A stretch of 64,000 bases of DNA from Micromonospora endolithica. Lineage in GTDB: Bacteria; Actinomycetota; Actinomycetes; Mycobacteriales; Micromonosporaceae. The position numbers were made by a program, and so were the translations under genes. Where the stretch lies: assembly GCF_003626595.1 (NCBI RefSeq), contig NZ_RBAK01000016.1, forward strand, positions 62,001-126,000. The letters run 5' to 3'. How positions within the stretch are numbered: position 1 is the first letter of the stretch; the number at the start of each line of letters is the position of its first letter. This document shows positions 15,551 through 23,158 of this stretch, piece after piece. The notes under the pieces were generated by a model. That model was given only the letters and a program-made list of their open reading frames with translations. It searched no databases and was not told where the DNA came from.

Positions 15551-17386
15551 TCACCGGCGGCCCTCGGCGTCCAGCAACTCGTTGAGGGCGACCGCCGTGG
15601 TGATCAGCGACAGGTGGCTGAACGCCTGCGGGAAGTTGCCGATCTGCTCGCCGGTCAGGGCGATCTCCTCGGCGTACAGGCGCAGGTGGTTGCTGAAGGT
15701 GAACATCTTCTCGAACACCAGCCGGGCGTCCTCCAGCCGACCGGAGCAGGCCAGGGCCGCGACGTACCAGAAGGTGCACATGTTGAAGGTGCCCTCGTCG
15801 CCGGGGAGGCCGTCCGGCGCGGCGGCCGGCTTGTACCGGTGCACCAGGCTGTCCGAGACCAGGTCCTCGTCGATGGCCCGCAGGGTGGACCGCCACATCG
15901 GGTCGGTGGGGGTCACGAAGCCCACCGACGGCATGATCAGCAGCGAGGCGTCGAGCACGTCGTCGCCGTAGCTCTGCACGAACGTCCGGCGGCCCCGGTG
16001 GTAGCCGCGCTCCATGATCTGGTTGTAGATGTCGTCCCGGTGCCGCAGCCAGTGGTTGATGTCGCCGGGGCGGCCGTGCCGGTGGGCCAGGCGCACCGCC
16101 CGGTCCAGCGCCACCCACGACATCAGCCGCCCGTACGTGTAGTCGCGCGGGTGGCTGCGGCTCTCCCAGATCCCGGCGTCGGGCTGGTCCCAGTTGTCGC
16201 AGAGCCAGTCGACCATCCGTACGGTGCTGCGCCACACCTGGTTCGAGGCGCGGATGCCCTGCTCGTCGGCGAGGTGCATGGCGTCCAGCGCCTCGCCGTG
16301 GATGTCCAGCTGGAGCTGGTCGGCCGCGCCGTTGCCGATGCGTACCGGCCCGGAACCCCGGTAGCCCTCGAAGTGTTCGAGCACCTCCTCTTCCAGGTCC
16401 GACGACCCGTCCACCCGATACATGATCTTGAGCGGGGCGGCGCTGTCGCCGGCCTCCCGGATCCGCTCGTCGAGCCAGTTCATGTACCGGCTGACCTCCT
16501 CGGTGAAGCCCAGGCCGAGCAGGGCGCGGACCGAGAAGGACGTGTCGCGTACCCAGGTGTAGCGGTAGTCCCAGTTGCGGGTGCCGCCGATCTCCTCGGG
16601 CAGCGCGGCGGTGGGCGCGGCGATCATCGCGCCGGTCGGCGCGTACGTCATCAGCTTCAGGGTGATCGCCGACCGTTCGACCATCTCCCGCCAACGGCCG
16701 GTGTAGCGGGACCGGTCCAGCCAGTGCCGCCAGTAGTCGCGGGTCTCCTCGAACATCTCGTCGATCTCGTCGATGGGGATGACCCGGGGCGGCTGGGCGG
16801 TGCCCGAGTCCAGCACGGCGCCGCCGGTCTCGCCCTCGTGCAAGGTCACGAACCCGACGACGTCGCCCTCGTCGGCGGCGGTCTCCCGTTCCCGGACGAT
16901 CCGCCGCACCCGCCCGACCGGGTTGAGGGTCAGCTCCAGCGAGGGGCTACGGAAGACGTAGCCGTCGTGCCGGATCTCCAGGTCGTGCCGGTCCCGGCCG
17001 TAGTTGAACCGGGGCCGGCACTCGACCTTGAAACGCATGCTGCCGCGGATCATCCGGACCATCCGCACCAGCCGGTGCCGGTTGGTCGCCCGCTCGCCGG
17101 TGACCGGCATGAAGTCGGTGATCTCCGCGACGCCGTCGGCGCTGATGAACCGGGTGATCAGGATGGGCGTGTCGGGCAGGTAGAGCTGCTTGCTCACGTA
17201 CCGGACGCCCTCCGGGGCGATGGCGAAGTAACCGCCCCGGCGGAAGTCCAGCAGGGCACCGAACACGCTGGGCGAGTCGAACCGGGGTACGCAGAACCAG
17301 TCGACGGTGCCGTCCCGGGTGACCAGGGCCGCGGTCTGGAGGTCGCCGATGAGGCCGTGGTCCTCGATGGCCGGGTACTTCTGCAT
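15551..17386 (-). CDS. Glycoside hydrolase family 15 protein (glucoamylase/trehalase-like)
   Basis: A 611-aa GH15 enzyme without a signal peptide, so cytoplasmic. The N-terminal beta domain begins MQKYPAIEDHGLIGD and VDWFCVPRFDSPSVFGALLD; the catalytic alpha/alpha barrel includes GGTRNWDYRYTWVRDTSFSVRALL, a DEGTFNMCTFWYV stretch and a C-terminal GNFPQAFSHLSLI, all typical of the actinobacterial group that contains GH15 trehalases and glucan hydrolases. It likely cleaves trehalose or an alpha-linked glucoside by inversion; the exact substrate cannot be decided here. It is a single gene convergent with the acyl-CoA operon. Confidence 0.9.
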   Translation of the reverse strand: MQKYPAIEDHGLIGDLQTAALVTRDGTVDWFCVPRFDSPSVFGALLDFRRGGYFAIAPEGVRYVSKQLYLPDTPILITRFISADGVAEITDFMPVTGERATNRHRLVRMVRMIRGSMRFKVECRPRFNYGRDRHDLEIRHDGYVFRSPSLELTLNPVGRVRRIVRERETAADEGDVVGFVTLHEGETGGAVLDSGTAQPPRVIPIDEIDEMFEETRDYWRHWLDRSRYTGRWREMVERSAITLKLMTYAPTGAMIAAPTAALPEEIGGTRNWDYRYTWVRDTSFSVRALLGLGFTEEVSRYMNWLDERIREAGDSAAPLKIMYRVDGSSDLEEEVLEHFEGYRGSGPVRIGNGAADQLQLDIHGEALDAMHLADEQGIRASNQVWRSTVRMVDWLCDNWDQPDAGIWESRSHPRDYTYGRLMSWVALDRAVRLAHRHGRPGDINHWLRHRDDIYNQIMERGYHRGRRTFVQSYGDDVLDASLLIMPSVGFVTPTDPMWRSTLRAIDEDLVSDSLVHRYKPAAAPDGLPGDEGTFNMCTFWYVAALACSGRLEDARLVFEKMFTFSNHLRLYAEEIALTGEQIGNFPQAFSHLSLITTAVALNELLDAEGRR

Positions 17387-17603
17387 GCCGGCCTCCCCTG
17401 TCGCCGATGTCCCTCCGATCGGAACCTAGGCCGCCGGCTCCGCCGTGGGGGCGGGTACCGCCGGAAGCCACTCCGCCGGGGGATGCGACACCACTTCCGC
17501 CTGGCGCGGACGGAAGTTGATTCCCGGCGTTCAGAAGTATCGACGGGCGTCACGAAAGACGGTTAGGCTGCGGTCGCCGATCGTCGCCGAGGAGGAGGTC
17601 CGG

Positions 17604-18263
17604 GTGTCCCGTCGCACCGGCAAGCCGTCGTACCTTCAACCGGCGCCCGCCCGGCGCGCAGCCGGCTTCCCGCGGGTGATCGTCGGTGTCGCGATCGGCC
17701 TCGCGCTGGCCCTGCTGGGCGGTCTGGGCGGCTGGAGCGTCGGCCGACCGGACGGGACCGAGGCCGCGATCGCCGACATCGAGGCCGCCGACGCCCGGCG
17801 GGACGCGCAGCAGATCGCCGAGTTGACCACCACGGCCCGCCAGGTCCGCGACGAGATCGCGCCGGTCCTCACCGCGATCGGCAAGGAGCAGCCGGACGCC
17901 GCCCGCGCCCGGGAGTTCCAGCAGGTCCTCCGGCGTGCGGCGGAACCCTTCGCCGACCCGCCGTCGGGCACCACCGCCACCAACGTCGCCCGCGGCGGCC
18001 TGCGCGGCGCGGTGGACCAGGCCGCCCTGGCGGTGGACAGCTTCGCGGCGGCGGCCGGCGCGCCGGCCACCCAGCGGGCGACCCTGACCGACCTGGCCCG
18101 CCGGCAGGCCACCAGCGCCGCCGCCGTCTGGGCCGTCGCGGCGACGCAGCTGGACCAGATCAACGTCCATGCCGGGTACGGCCACCAGCACGTCTTCCTC
18201 ACCACCGATCCGGCCAGCGGCGCCTTCACCCCGGACGGGGAACCGGAGGGCAGCGGCGGCTGA
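17604..18263 (+). CDS. Membrane-anchored protein of unknown function
   Basis: A 219-aa protein I do not recognise. It has a basic N terminus (SRRTGKPSYLQPAPARR), one membrane segment at about residues 27-48 (VIVGVAIGLALALLGGLGGW) and an outside part rich in Ala, Gln, Arg and acidic residues that reads as long helices (IADIEAADARRDAQQIAELTTTARQV, then DQAALAVDSFAAAAGAPATQRATLTD). The helical heptad-like outer part might form a coiled-coil bundle. The GTG at 17604 is chosen for the GGAGGAGG 5-6 nt upstream; a -10-like TAGGCT lies at 17564-17569. The 217-nt gap before it separates it from the divergent GH15 gene. Function is not inferable from context. Confidence 0.75.
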   Translation: MSRRTGKPSYLQPAPARRAAGFPRVIVGVAIGLALALLGGLGGWSVGRPDGTEAAIADIEAADARRDAQQIAELTTTARQVRDEIAPVLTAIGKEQPDAARAREFQQVLRRAAEPFADPPSGTTATNVARGGLRGAVDQAALAVDSFAAAAGAPATQRATLTDLARRQATSAAAVWAVAATQLDQINVHAGYGHQHVFLTTDPASGAFTPDGEPEGSGG

Positions 18264-18284
18264 GCCGTGCGCCGCCGCGTGCGG

Positions 18285-18797
18285 TCATCCGGGGCGCGGT
18301 GACCGTACCCGGGAGCGGTGGTGCCGCCGCCGGGCCAGCCCGTGGGCGTGGCCGAGCAGCCGGTCCACCTCGGCCCGGCTCGCCGGTCCGGGGTTCAGCA
18401 CGCAGGCCCAGCCGTGGGTGCCGTACACCGGATGCGGCACCACCCGGTCGAGGGCGGCGAAGTCGACCGACGCGCGGTGGGCCGGGAACTCCGCCGGCGG
18501 GTAGCCGAAGCGGCGGGTGAACTCCGCCCGGCCGAGTTCGACGCTGAGCCGGAACACCCCGGGCCGGTCCAGCCGGGACTCCTCGTCGAAGCCGGCGTGG
18601 TCGTGGTCGACGAGGGTGGCGAACGGCCGGCGGCGGTCCGGGCCCACGAAGAAGAACCGGTCACCCCAGGCCGCCGCCGGCGCACCGGACGCCTCGTCGG
18701 CGATCAGCACCTCGGCCTCGGGCAGCGCGGCGATCCACGCGGTGACGTCGTCGGCACTCCCGCTCGGCTCGGGTACGGGTGCGGGGAAGGAAGCCAT
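18285..18797 (-). CDS. DUF6194-like protein
   Basis: A 170-aa soluble protein resembling the DUF6194 group of actinobacterial proteins: a segment of the type RPFATLVDHDHAGFDEESRLDRPGVFRLSVELG, then FGYPP, then DRVVPHPVYGTHGWACVLNPG. The function of the family is unknown to me. The C terminus is Arg/His-rich. ATG at 18797; the upstream bases hold GATACGGT resembling a -10 box close to the start and a weak GGTGAAGG ribosome site. It is convergent with the anchored protein at 17604 and divergent from the MerR regulator at 18863, with 65 nt between starts. Confidence 0.75.
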   Translation of the reverse strand: MASFPAPVPEPSGSADDVTAWIAALPEAEVLIADEASGAPAAAWGDRFFFVGPDRRRPFATLVDHDHAGFDEESRLDRPGVFRLSVELGRAEFTRRFGYPPAEFPAHRASVDFAALDRVVPHPVYGTHGWACVLNPGPASRAEVDRLLGHAHGLARRRHHRSRVRSPRPG

Positions 18798-18862
18798 GAC
18801 CTTCACCGTATCGTTGAACCACCTGTGGATACTTCGACGGCATCCCCACCGGGGTAGGCGAT

Positions 18863-19585
18863 GTGAACCCTCAACACGGCCGACGGTCGTACCGGCCGGT
18901 CGACCTGGCCCGTGAGCACGGCCTGTCCACCCAGGCGGTGCGCAACTACGAGCGCGCCGGGATCCTGCCCGCCGCCCGCCGCACCGCCAGCGGATACCGC
19001 GTCTACACCACGTCACACGTCCTGGCGCTGCGCGCTCACGTCGCCCTCGTCCCCGCGTACGGGCACGGGGTCGCCGCCGAGATCATGCGGGCCGCCAACC
19101 GCGGCGACCTGGACGCCGCACTGCGCGCCGTCGACCACGGCCACGCCCAGCTCCTGCGCGACCGGGAGACGCTGGACGCCGTCGCGGCCACCGTCGACGC
19201 GCTCACCGCCGCACCCACCGCCGACCGACCCGACCCGCCGGCCCGACCGCTGCCGGTCGGCGCGCTCGCCCACCGGCTCGGGGTGACACCGGCGACCCTG
19301 CGCAAGTGGGAACGGGCCGGCATCCTGGTGCCGCCCCGTGATCCGATCAGCCGGCAACGCCTCTACCGTCCCGACGACGTCCGCGACGCCGACCTGGCCC
19401 ACCTGCTGCGCCGGGGCGGCTACCTGCTGGACCACATCGCGACCGTCCTGCACCAGGTACGCGCCGCCGCCGGGTCGGCCCCGCTGGCGGCGTCCCTGAA
19501 CGCCTGGCGGCAACGCCTGACCGCCCGGGGACGGGCCATGCTGGTGGCCGACGGCCGCCTGGCCGAACACCTCGACGCGACCTGA
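18863..19585 (+). CDS. MerR-type regulator with two helix-turn-helix domains (TioE-like)
   Basis: A 240-aa regulator made of two MerR-like DNA-binding modules in tandem. The first covers about residues 9-50 (YRPVDLAREHGLSTQAVRNYERAGILPAA with GYRVYTTSHVLALRA); the second covers about 132-180 (LPVGALAHRLGVTPATLRKWERAGILVPP with RQRLYRPDDVRDADLAHLLRRGGYLLDHI). Between them is a helical linker with a VDHGHAQLLRDRETLDAVAATVDAL coiled coil. This layout recalls the TioE group of actinobacterial regulators; the name is from memory and not checked. Having two DNA-recognition modules on one chain is unusual for MerR proteins, which normally dimerise through a C-terminal coil. GTG start. No effector-binding domain is visible. 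Confidence 0.82.
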   Translation: MNPQHGRRSYRPVDLAREHGLSTQAVRNYERAGILPAARRTASGYRVYTTSHVLALRAHVALVPAYGHGVAAEIMRAANRGDLDAALRAVDHGHAQLLRDRETLDAVAATVDALTAAPTADRPDPPARPLPVGALAHRLGVTPATLRKWERAGILVPPRDPISRQRLYRPDDVRDADLAHLLRRGGYLLDHIATVLHQVRAAAGSAPLAASLNAWRQRLTARGRAMLVADGRLAEHLDAT

Positions 19586-19672
19586 CCCCGCCCGCGTACC
19601 GATCGGGGTTTCCCGTCGTTCACGACGGTGACCGTCGTCGGTGGGTCGCGGGCCGCCCGACGGGCTGCCGCC

Positions 19673-20218
19673 CTAGCCTTCGACGATCGAGGCGGTGGCG
19701 GGGCGGGGCCAGGCAGCGGCGTGGGGCAGGCCGGGATGGACACCCGGCGGGCTTCCGATATCGGCGGCGAGCCTCTGCAGGACAGCGACGAACTGGGCAC
19801 GTTCCCCCGAGTCGAGCGTGGCGAGAACCTCCTCCTCGTGCTGGTCGGCGATGTCGCGGGCACGGGGTAGCAGTTCGTGCGCGGCCTCGGTCAGGTGGAT
19901 GGCGTGGGCGCGGCGGTCGCCGGGGTGGCGCCGGCGTTCCACCAGACCGCGTCTCTCGAGGTCGTCGAGCAGCCCGACCATCACCTTGCGGTGGATGCCC
20001 AGCGCGTCGGCGAGACGTTGTTGTGAACTGCCCTCGTTCCGCTCGACGTGCGTGAGGAGTCCGAAGTGGTTCGGCGCGATGCCCAGCGGTGCCAACCGCG
20101 CGGCGAAGGTCTGCGCGATGTGGAAGCCGAGCTGGGAGAGCAGGAAGTTCGCCCGGTCGGCCAGTGGCCGGCTCTGGCCAGGTGTGGGGTTGTCGAACAC
20201 ACCGCCAATGTACGCCAA
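19673..20218 (-). CDS. MarR-family transcriptional regulator
   Basis: A 181-aa MarR repressor: the winged helix spans about residues 50-115, with SSQQRLADALGIHRKVMVGLLDDLERRGLVERRRHPGDRRAHAIHLTEAAH carrying the recognition helix and the conserved DRR wing. Family members sense small phenolic or lipophilic ligands or oxidants. A TTG start at 20218 is taken because AGAGGA precedes it; a GTG at 20200 is the alternative. It is divergent from a two-gene unit of unknown function, and a 15-bp palindrome lies between the two starts at 20234-20248, a likely operator for control of both directions. Confidence 0.85.
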   Translation of the reverse strand: MAYIGGVFDNPTPGQSRPLADRANFLLSQLGFHIAQTFAARLAPLGIAPNHFGLLTHVERNEGSSQQRLADALGIHRKVMVGLLDDLERRGLVERRRHPGDRRAHAIHLTEAAHELLPRARDIADQHEEEVLATLDSGERAQFVAVLQRLAADIGSPPGVHPGLPHAAAWPRPATASIVEG

Positions 20219-20223
20219 GGTTA

Positions 20224-20253
20224 TTGTCCTCTACGGTAACAGTTACCGATACT
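20224..20253 (+). promoter_or_regulatory. Promoter with MarR palindrome
   Basis: On the plus strand a -35 box TTGTCC (20224-20229), an 18-nt spacer and a -10 box GATACT (20248-20253) form a promoter for the gene at 20274. The spacer holds the palindrome CGGTAACAGTTACCG (20234-20248; perfect arms of 7, one central base). A bound MarR dimer would block this promoter and the divergent marR-like gene. Confidence 0.65.
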
Positions 20254-20273
20254 CCTTATCCTGGAGGACAAGC

Positions 20274-20957
20274 GTGCCGACCCATCCGCCACCCCCGTTC
20301 GTCCACCCCGAGCCGTACGGTTTCGTCTATCTGGGCTTCCAGGCCGAGCCCGCGCAGCGGTCGCCCGTCCACACCGCCACGCCGCGTCGGCGCAGCGAGG
20401 TGGCACGCCTGGTACGGGCCGTGCCGGCGCTCGTGCGCCGCCCAGAGGTCGCCGCCGTCGGTGTCTTCCGGGCGGTGTTCGTCCCGCCCCTACCGGGCGC
20501 ACCCCGGTACGACCTCGCCATGCTCATCCGCACCGTGGGGATCGACCAGGTCGAGAGCGTACGCGGCTGCGCCGAGGTCGCCGCTCTCGACGGAGCGGAG
20601 ATCCTGGCCGGCGTGAACGTCGCCCGGATCGGTGACACCGAGGCCCGGACCGACGGCACCTTCCTGTTCAACCACTTCACCGCGGCCCCTCACACCGACG
20701 CCGAAGCGGTCTGGCGTTCCCTCACCGGCTGGTACACGGCCAAGACCGGAGTCGACAACTCCACCGCCCTGCGACCCACCGAACCGTCGCCCTTCGCGCT
20801 GGTCAACTACGTACGCCTGCCGGCCGGCCCGGTCCGCTTCCTGCTCGGGCAGCTCGTGCGGCCGAGCTTCCACCGTGTCGTACGGGCCACGCTGGACGCC
20901 CACGGGATGCGCGCCCTGCCCGTCTTCCACCAACTCGTGTACCGGGAGGGACCCTGA
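20274..20957 (+). CDS. Protein of unknown function, MarR-linked
   Basis: A 227-aa protein I do not recognise. It has no signal peptide or membrane segment. The middle reads as alternating strands and helices (EVAAVGVFRAVFVPPLPG, YDLAMLIRT, GAEILAGVNVARIGDTEARTDGTFLFNHFTA) and the end as LVNYVRLPAGPVRFLLGQLVRPSFHRVVRATLD; the repeated fold of about 100 residues recalls dimeric alpha-beta barrel (EthD/monooxygenase-like) proteins, a weak guess. GTG start with GGAGGA 5 nt upstream. The stop overlaps the start of the membrane protein gene by one base (TGATG), so the two are co-translated under the MarR-controlled promoter. Confidence 0.78.
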   Translation: MPTHPPPPFVHPEPYGFVYLGFQAEPAQRSPVHTATPRRRSEVARLVRAVPALVRRPEVAAVGVFRAVFVPPLPGAPRYDLAMLIRTVGIDQVESVRGCAEVAALDGAEILAGVNVARIGDTEARTDGTFLFNHFTAAPHTDAEAVWRSLTGWYTAKTGVDNSTALRPTEPSPFALVNYVRLPAGPVRFLLGQLVRPSFHRVVRATLDAHGMRALPVFHQLVYREGP

Positions 20958-21706
20958 TGCGCTTCACCCGTGTCGCCGGTATCGCCGGTGTCGGATTCGT
21001 CGTCATCCTGATCGCGGCCAACCTGATCCTCACCGCGGCGGGGTATCCCACACCGTCCGAGGCGGTCACCATCGACGAGATCACCACGGTTTTCGCCGTC
21101 GGAGGGGGATCGTTGCGTCTGGCGTCGGCTCTCCTGCCGGCAGCCTGGTTGCTGGCCACCGTCTTCGCCGTCGGGGTGTGCGGCCACCTCTGGCGCCACG
21201 AGCCGAGCCGGACCCACCCGTGGTCCCTCGTCGGCCTCGCCGGGATTCTCATGCAGTCGGCGGTGTTCACCGGGGTCGAGGCCACCCGACTCGCGCTGGC
21301 CGCCGCCGCTCGCCACGACGGCGGTGGCATCGCCGGCCTCTGGGGTCTCCACAACGCCCTGTTCGGTTTCAACCAGGTGTTCCTGGCTACCGCGCTGGTC
21401 GGGCTGTCCGCCTCGGGCATCCGGGCCGGGGTCATCGTCCGATGGCACGCCGGGACCGGGTTCCTCGCCGCCGCGCTGCTCTTCCTCGCTGCCACGACAA
21501 GTCCCTACGGCATCGAGGACGTCAACCCAGTGGCCCTGTTCGGCCTCGTCGGCTGGCTGCTCTGGTTGGTATGGATCACCGCCTACAGCGTCATCCTGAT
21601 CCGCGGCCGGCCCGGGAAGGCCGTCCTGAGCGGTGCGCCGCCGTCCGCCGTCCCGCCGCTGGGGCAACCTCCCCGAACCAGGAGCACCATTCCGGCACCT
21701 GAGTAG
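20957..21706 (+). CDS. Integral membrane protein of unknown function
   Basis: A 249-aa membrane protein with six to seven predicted helices: about 7-29 (VAGIAGVGFVVILIAANLILTAA), 58-79, 90-112, 125-148, 155-172 and 185-207, followed by a Pro-rich cytoplasmic tail. The helix pattern and the N-terminal start resemble DUF4386-like membrane proteins, which have no known activity; this match is tentative. It overlaps the upstream gene by one base and would be made with it when the MarR repressor is released, so a role in handling a toxic small molecule together with that soluble protein is possible (inference). Confidence 0.78.
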   Translation: MRFTRVAGIAGVGFVVILIAANLILTAAGYPTPSEAVTIDEITTVFAVGGGSLRLASALLPAAWLLATVFAVGVCGHLWRHEPSRTHPWSLVGLAGILMQSAVFTGVEATRLALAAAARHDGGGIAGLWGLHNALFGFNQVFLATALVGLSASGIRAGVIVRWHAGTGFLAAALLFLAATTSPYGIEDVNPVALFGLVGWLLWLVWITAYSVILIRGRPGKAVLSGAPPSAVPPLGQPPRTRSTIPAPE

Positions 21707-21809
21707 CTGTGGGCGTCCCGGCCGCCCGTGCGCCGTCGGGTGGCGCGGGTCCGGCATTCCCGGAAATGCGCCTGGGAACTACCGGGACGTCGGCCGATCC
21801 TTCCGACCG

Positions 21810-22847
21810 TCACGCGGCCCGGGGCGACCCGGCCGGTGGGGCGGCCGAGCTGTCCCGGACCACCAGCTCGGTGGCCAGTTCCACCCGGGGGGAGTCGATG
21901 CCCTCGCCCTGGGCCAGCCGCAGGACGGTACGGGCCGCCAGCCTGCCCATCTCGACCAGCGGTTGCCGCACGGTGGTCAGCGGCGGTGAGGCCCACCGTG
22001 CCTCGGGCAGGTCGTCGAAGCCGACCACGCTGACGTCGTCGGGGACGCGCAGGCCACGCCGGCGGATGGCTTCGAAGACGCCGAACGCCATCTGGTCGCT
22101 GGCGGCGAAGATCGCCGTCGGCGGGTCGTCGACGTCCAGCAGCGCGGTGCCGGCGGCGAAGCCGGCCGCGTGGTAGAAGTCGCCCGGCTGGATCAGCCGG
22201 TCGTCCACCGGAACGCCGGCGGCCTCCAGGCCGGCCCGGTAGCCGTCGAGGCGGGCGCGGCTGCACAGCATCTGGGGCGGCCCGGCGACGAACCCGATCC
22301 GCCGGTGGCCGAGGGAGAGCAGGTGCTCGGTGGCGGCGAGCCCGCCGGACCAGTTGGTGGCGCCGATGGTCGGCACGTCGGTGGCCGGCACGCCGGCCGG
22401 GTCGACCACGACCACCGGCACGTTCAGCCGGCGCAACTGGGCGTACAGCGGGGGAGTGACGTGGGAGGTGACGAAGATGACCCCGTCGGTGGCCCGGGCC
22501 CGCAGGTTCTGCAGCCACTGGCGGGCGGCGGTGGGCTGCCGGTGGATCGCGGAGACCACGGTGCCGACACCCGCGCCGTGCCCGACGTCCTCCACCCCGC
22601 GGATGATCTCCACCGCCCAGGGGCTGTCCAGATCGTTGAAGACCAGGTCGACGAGGCCGGCCGACTGCACGGTCCGGCTGGTGCGCCGGCGGTAGCCGTG
22701 GTGTCGCAGCAGTTCCTCGACCCGCTCGCGGGTCCCGGGAGCCACATCGGAGCGCCCGTTGAGCACCCGGGACACGGTCGGCACCGAGACCCCTGCTTCC
22801 CGCGCGATGGCGGTGATGGTCACCCTGCGCCCGTCGTCCGCGTCCAC
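21810..22847 (-). CDS. LacI-family transcriptional regulator
   Basis: A 345-aa LacI/GalR regulator. The N-terminal HTH is TITAIAREAGVSVPTVSRVLNGRSDVAPGTRERVEELL (residues 9-45) and the rest is the periplasmic-binding-like sugar domain with FVAGPPQMLCSRARLDGYR, AIFAASDQMAFGVFEAI and SVVGFDDLPEARWASPPLTTVRQP. GTG at 22847 is chosen because AAGGAGA lies about 7 nt upstream; the frame is open much further but the extension is not protein-like. It is divergent from the carbohydrate esterase at 23155, whose promoter carries an inverted repeat (22991-23003). It probably represses that esterase and perhaps the pectate lyases in response to an oligosaccharide. Confidence 0.9.
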   Translation of the reverse strand: MDADDGRRVTITAIAREAGVSVPTVSRVLNGRSDVAPGTRERVEELLRHHGYRRRTSRTVQSAGLVDLVFNDLDSPWAVEIIRGVEDVGHGAGVGTVVSAIHRQPTAARQWLQNLRARATDGVIFVTSHVTPPLYAQLRRLNVPVVVVDPAGVPATDVPTIGATNWSGGLAATEHLLSLGHRRIGFVAGPPQMLCSRARLDGYRAGLEAAGVPVDDRLIQPGDFYHAAGFAAGTALLDVDDPPTAIFAASDQMAFGVFEAIRRRGLRVPDDVSVVGFDDLPEARWASPPLTTVRQPLVEMGRLAARTVLRLAQGEGIDSPRVELATELVVRDSSAAPPAGSPRAA

Positions 22848-22949
22848 CCGCGTCTCCTTCACCTTCTCGGGAACGGGCCGGGCGCCGGCATCGGGATGCC
22901 CCGGATCGGCGCGCCCGTCCCACCGGTCATCTTGCCGCACCGGTGGGGG

Positions 22950-23003
22950 TTGACGACACGGCAGGTCGGTTCTAGCGTTCCCCCGAATTGCGGAAATGTT
23001 CCG
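22950..23003 (+). promoter_or_regulatory. Promoter and candidate LacI operator for the esterase
   Basis: A -35 box TTGACG (22950-22955), 17-nt spacer and -10 box TAGCGT (22973-22978) give a transcription start near 22985. Just after it lies CGGAAATGTTCCG (22991-23003), an inverted repeat with 5-bp arms, well placed for repression by the divergent LacI protein. Confidence 0.5.
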
Positions 23004-23044
23004 GAAGTCCGGGGCGCCTCCCGCCGTCGCCACGAAGGGGCTCG

Positions 23045-23158
23045 ATGACGCCAGTTCGTACCGCGCCCGTCCGGGCCGTCGCGGTCGGTGCCACGCGGCG
23101 CTTCGTCGACCCCCGGCGGACGCACCCGGAGTTCGCCGTGATCCCGGCAGCCGGTTGA
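23045..23158 (+). CDS. Short upstream ORF (37 aa) overlapping the esterase start
   Basis: An ATG at 23045 with AAGGGG at good spacing opens a 37-codon ORF whose TGA overlaps the TTG start of the esterase (TTGA at 23155-23158). The peptide contains TRRFVDPRRTHPEFAVIPAAG, which reads like the beginning of a secreted alpha/beta hydrolase, so it may be a remnant. Equally it may serve to couple translation into the esterase. Whether it is translated is unknown. Confidence 0.35.
   Translation: MTPVRTAPVRAVAVGATRRFVDPRRTHPEFAVIPAAG

Noticed and set aside
17493-17517. ACTTCCG/CGGAAGT inverted repeat in the gap between GH15 and the anchored protein
   Set aside because: The 13-nt spacer and lack of clear -35/-10 boxes at matching places leave no basis for an operator call.
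21754-21769. GCATT-N6-AATGC inverted repeat downstream of the LacI gene
   Set aside because: Arms of only 5 bp, not near a promoter, and a weak candidate as terminator; may be chance.
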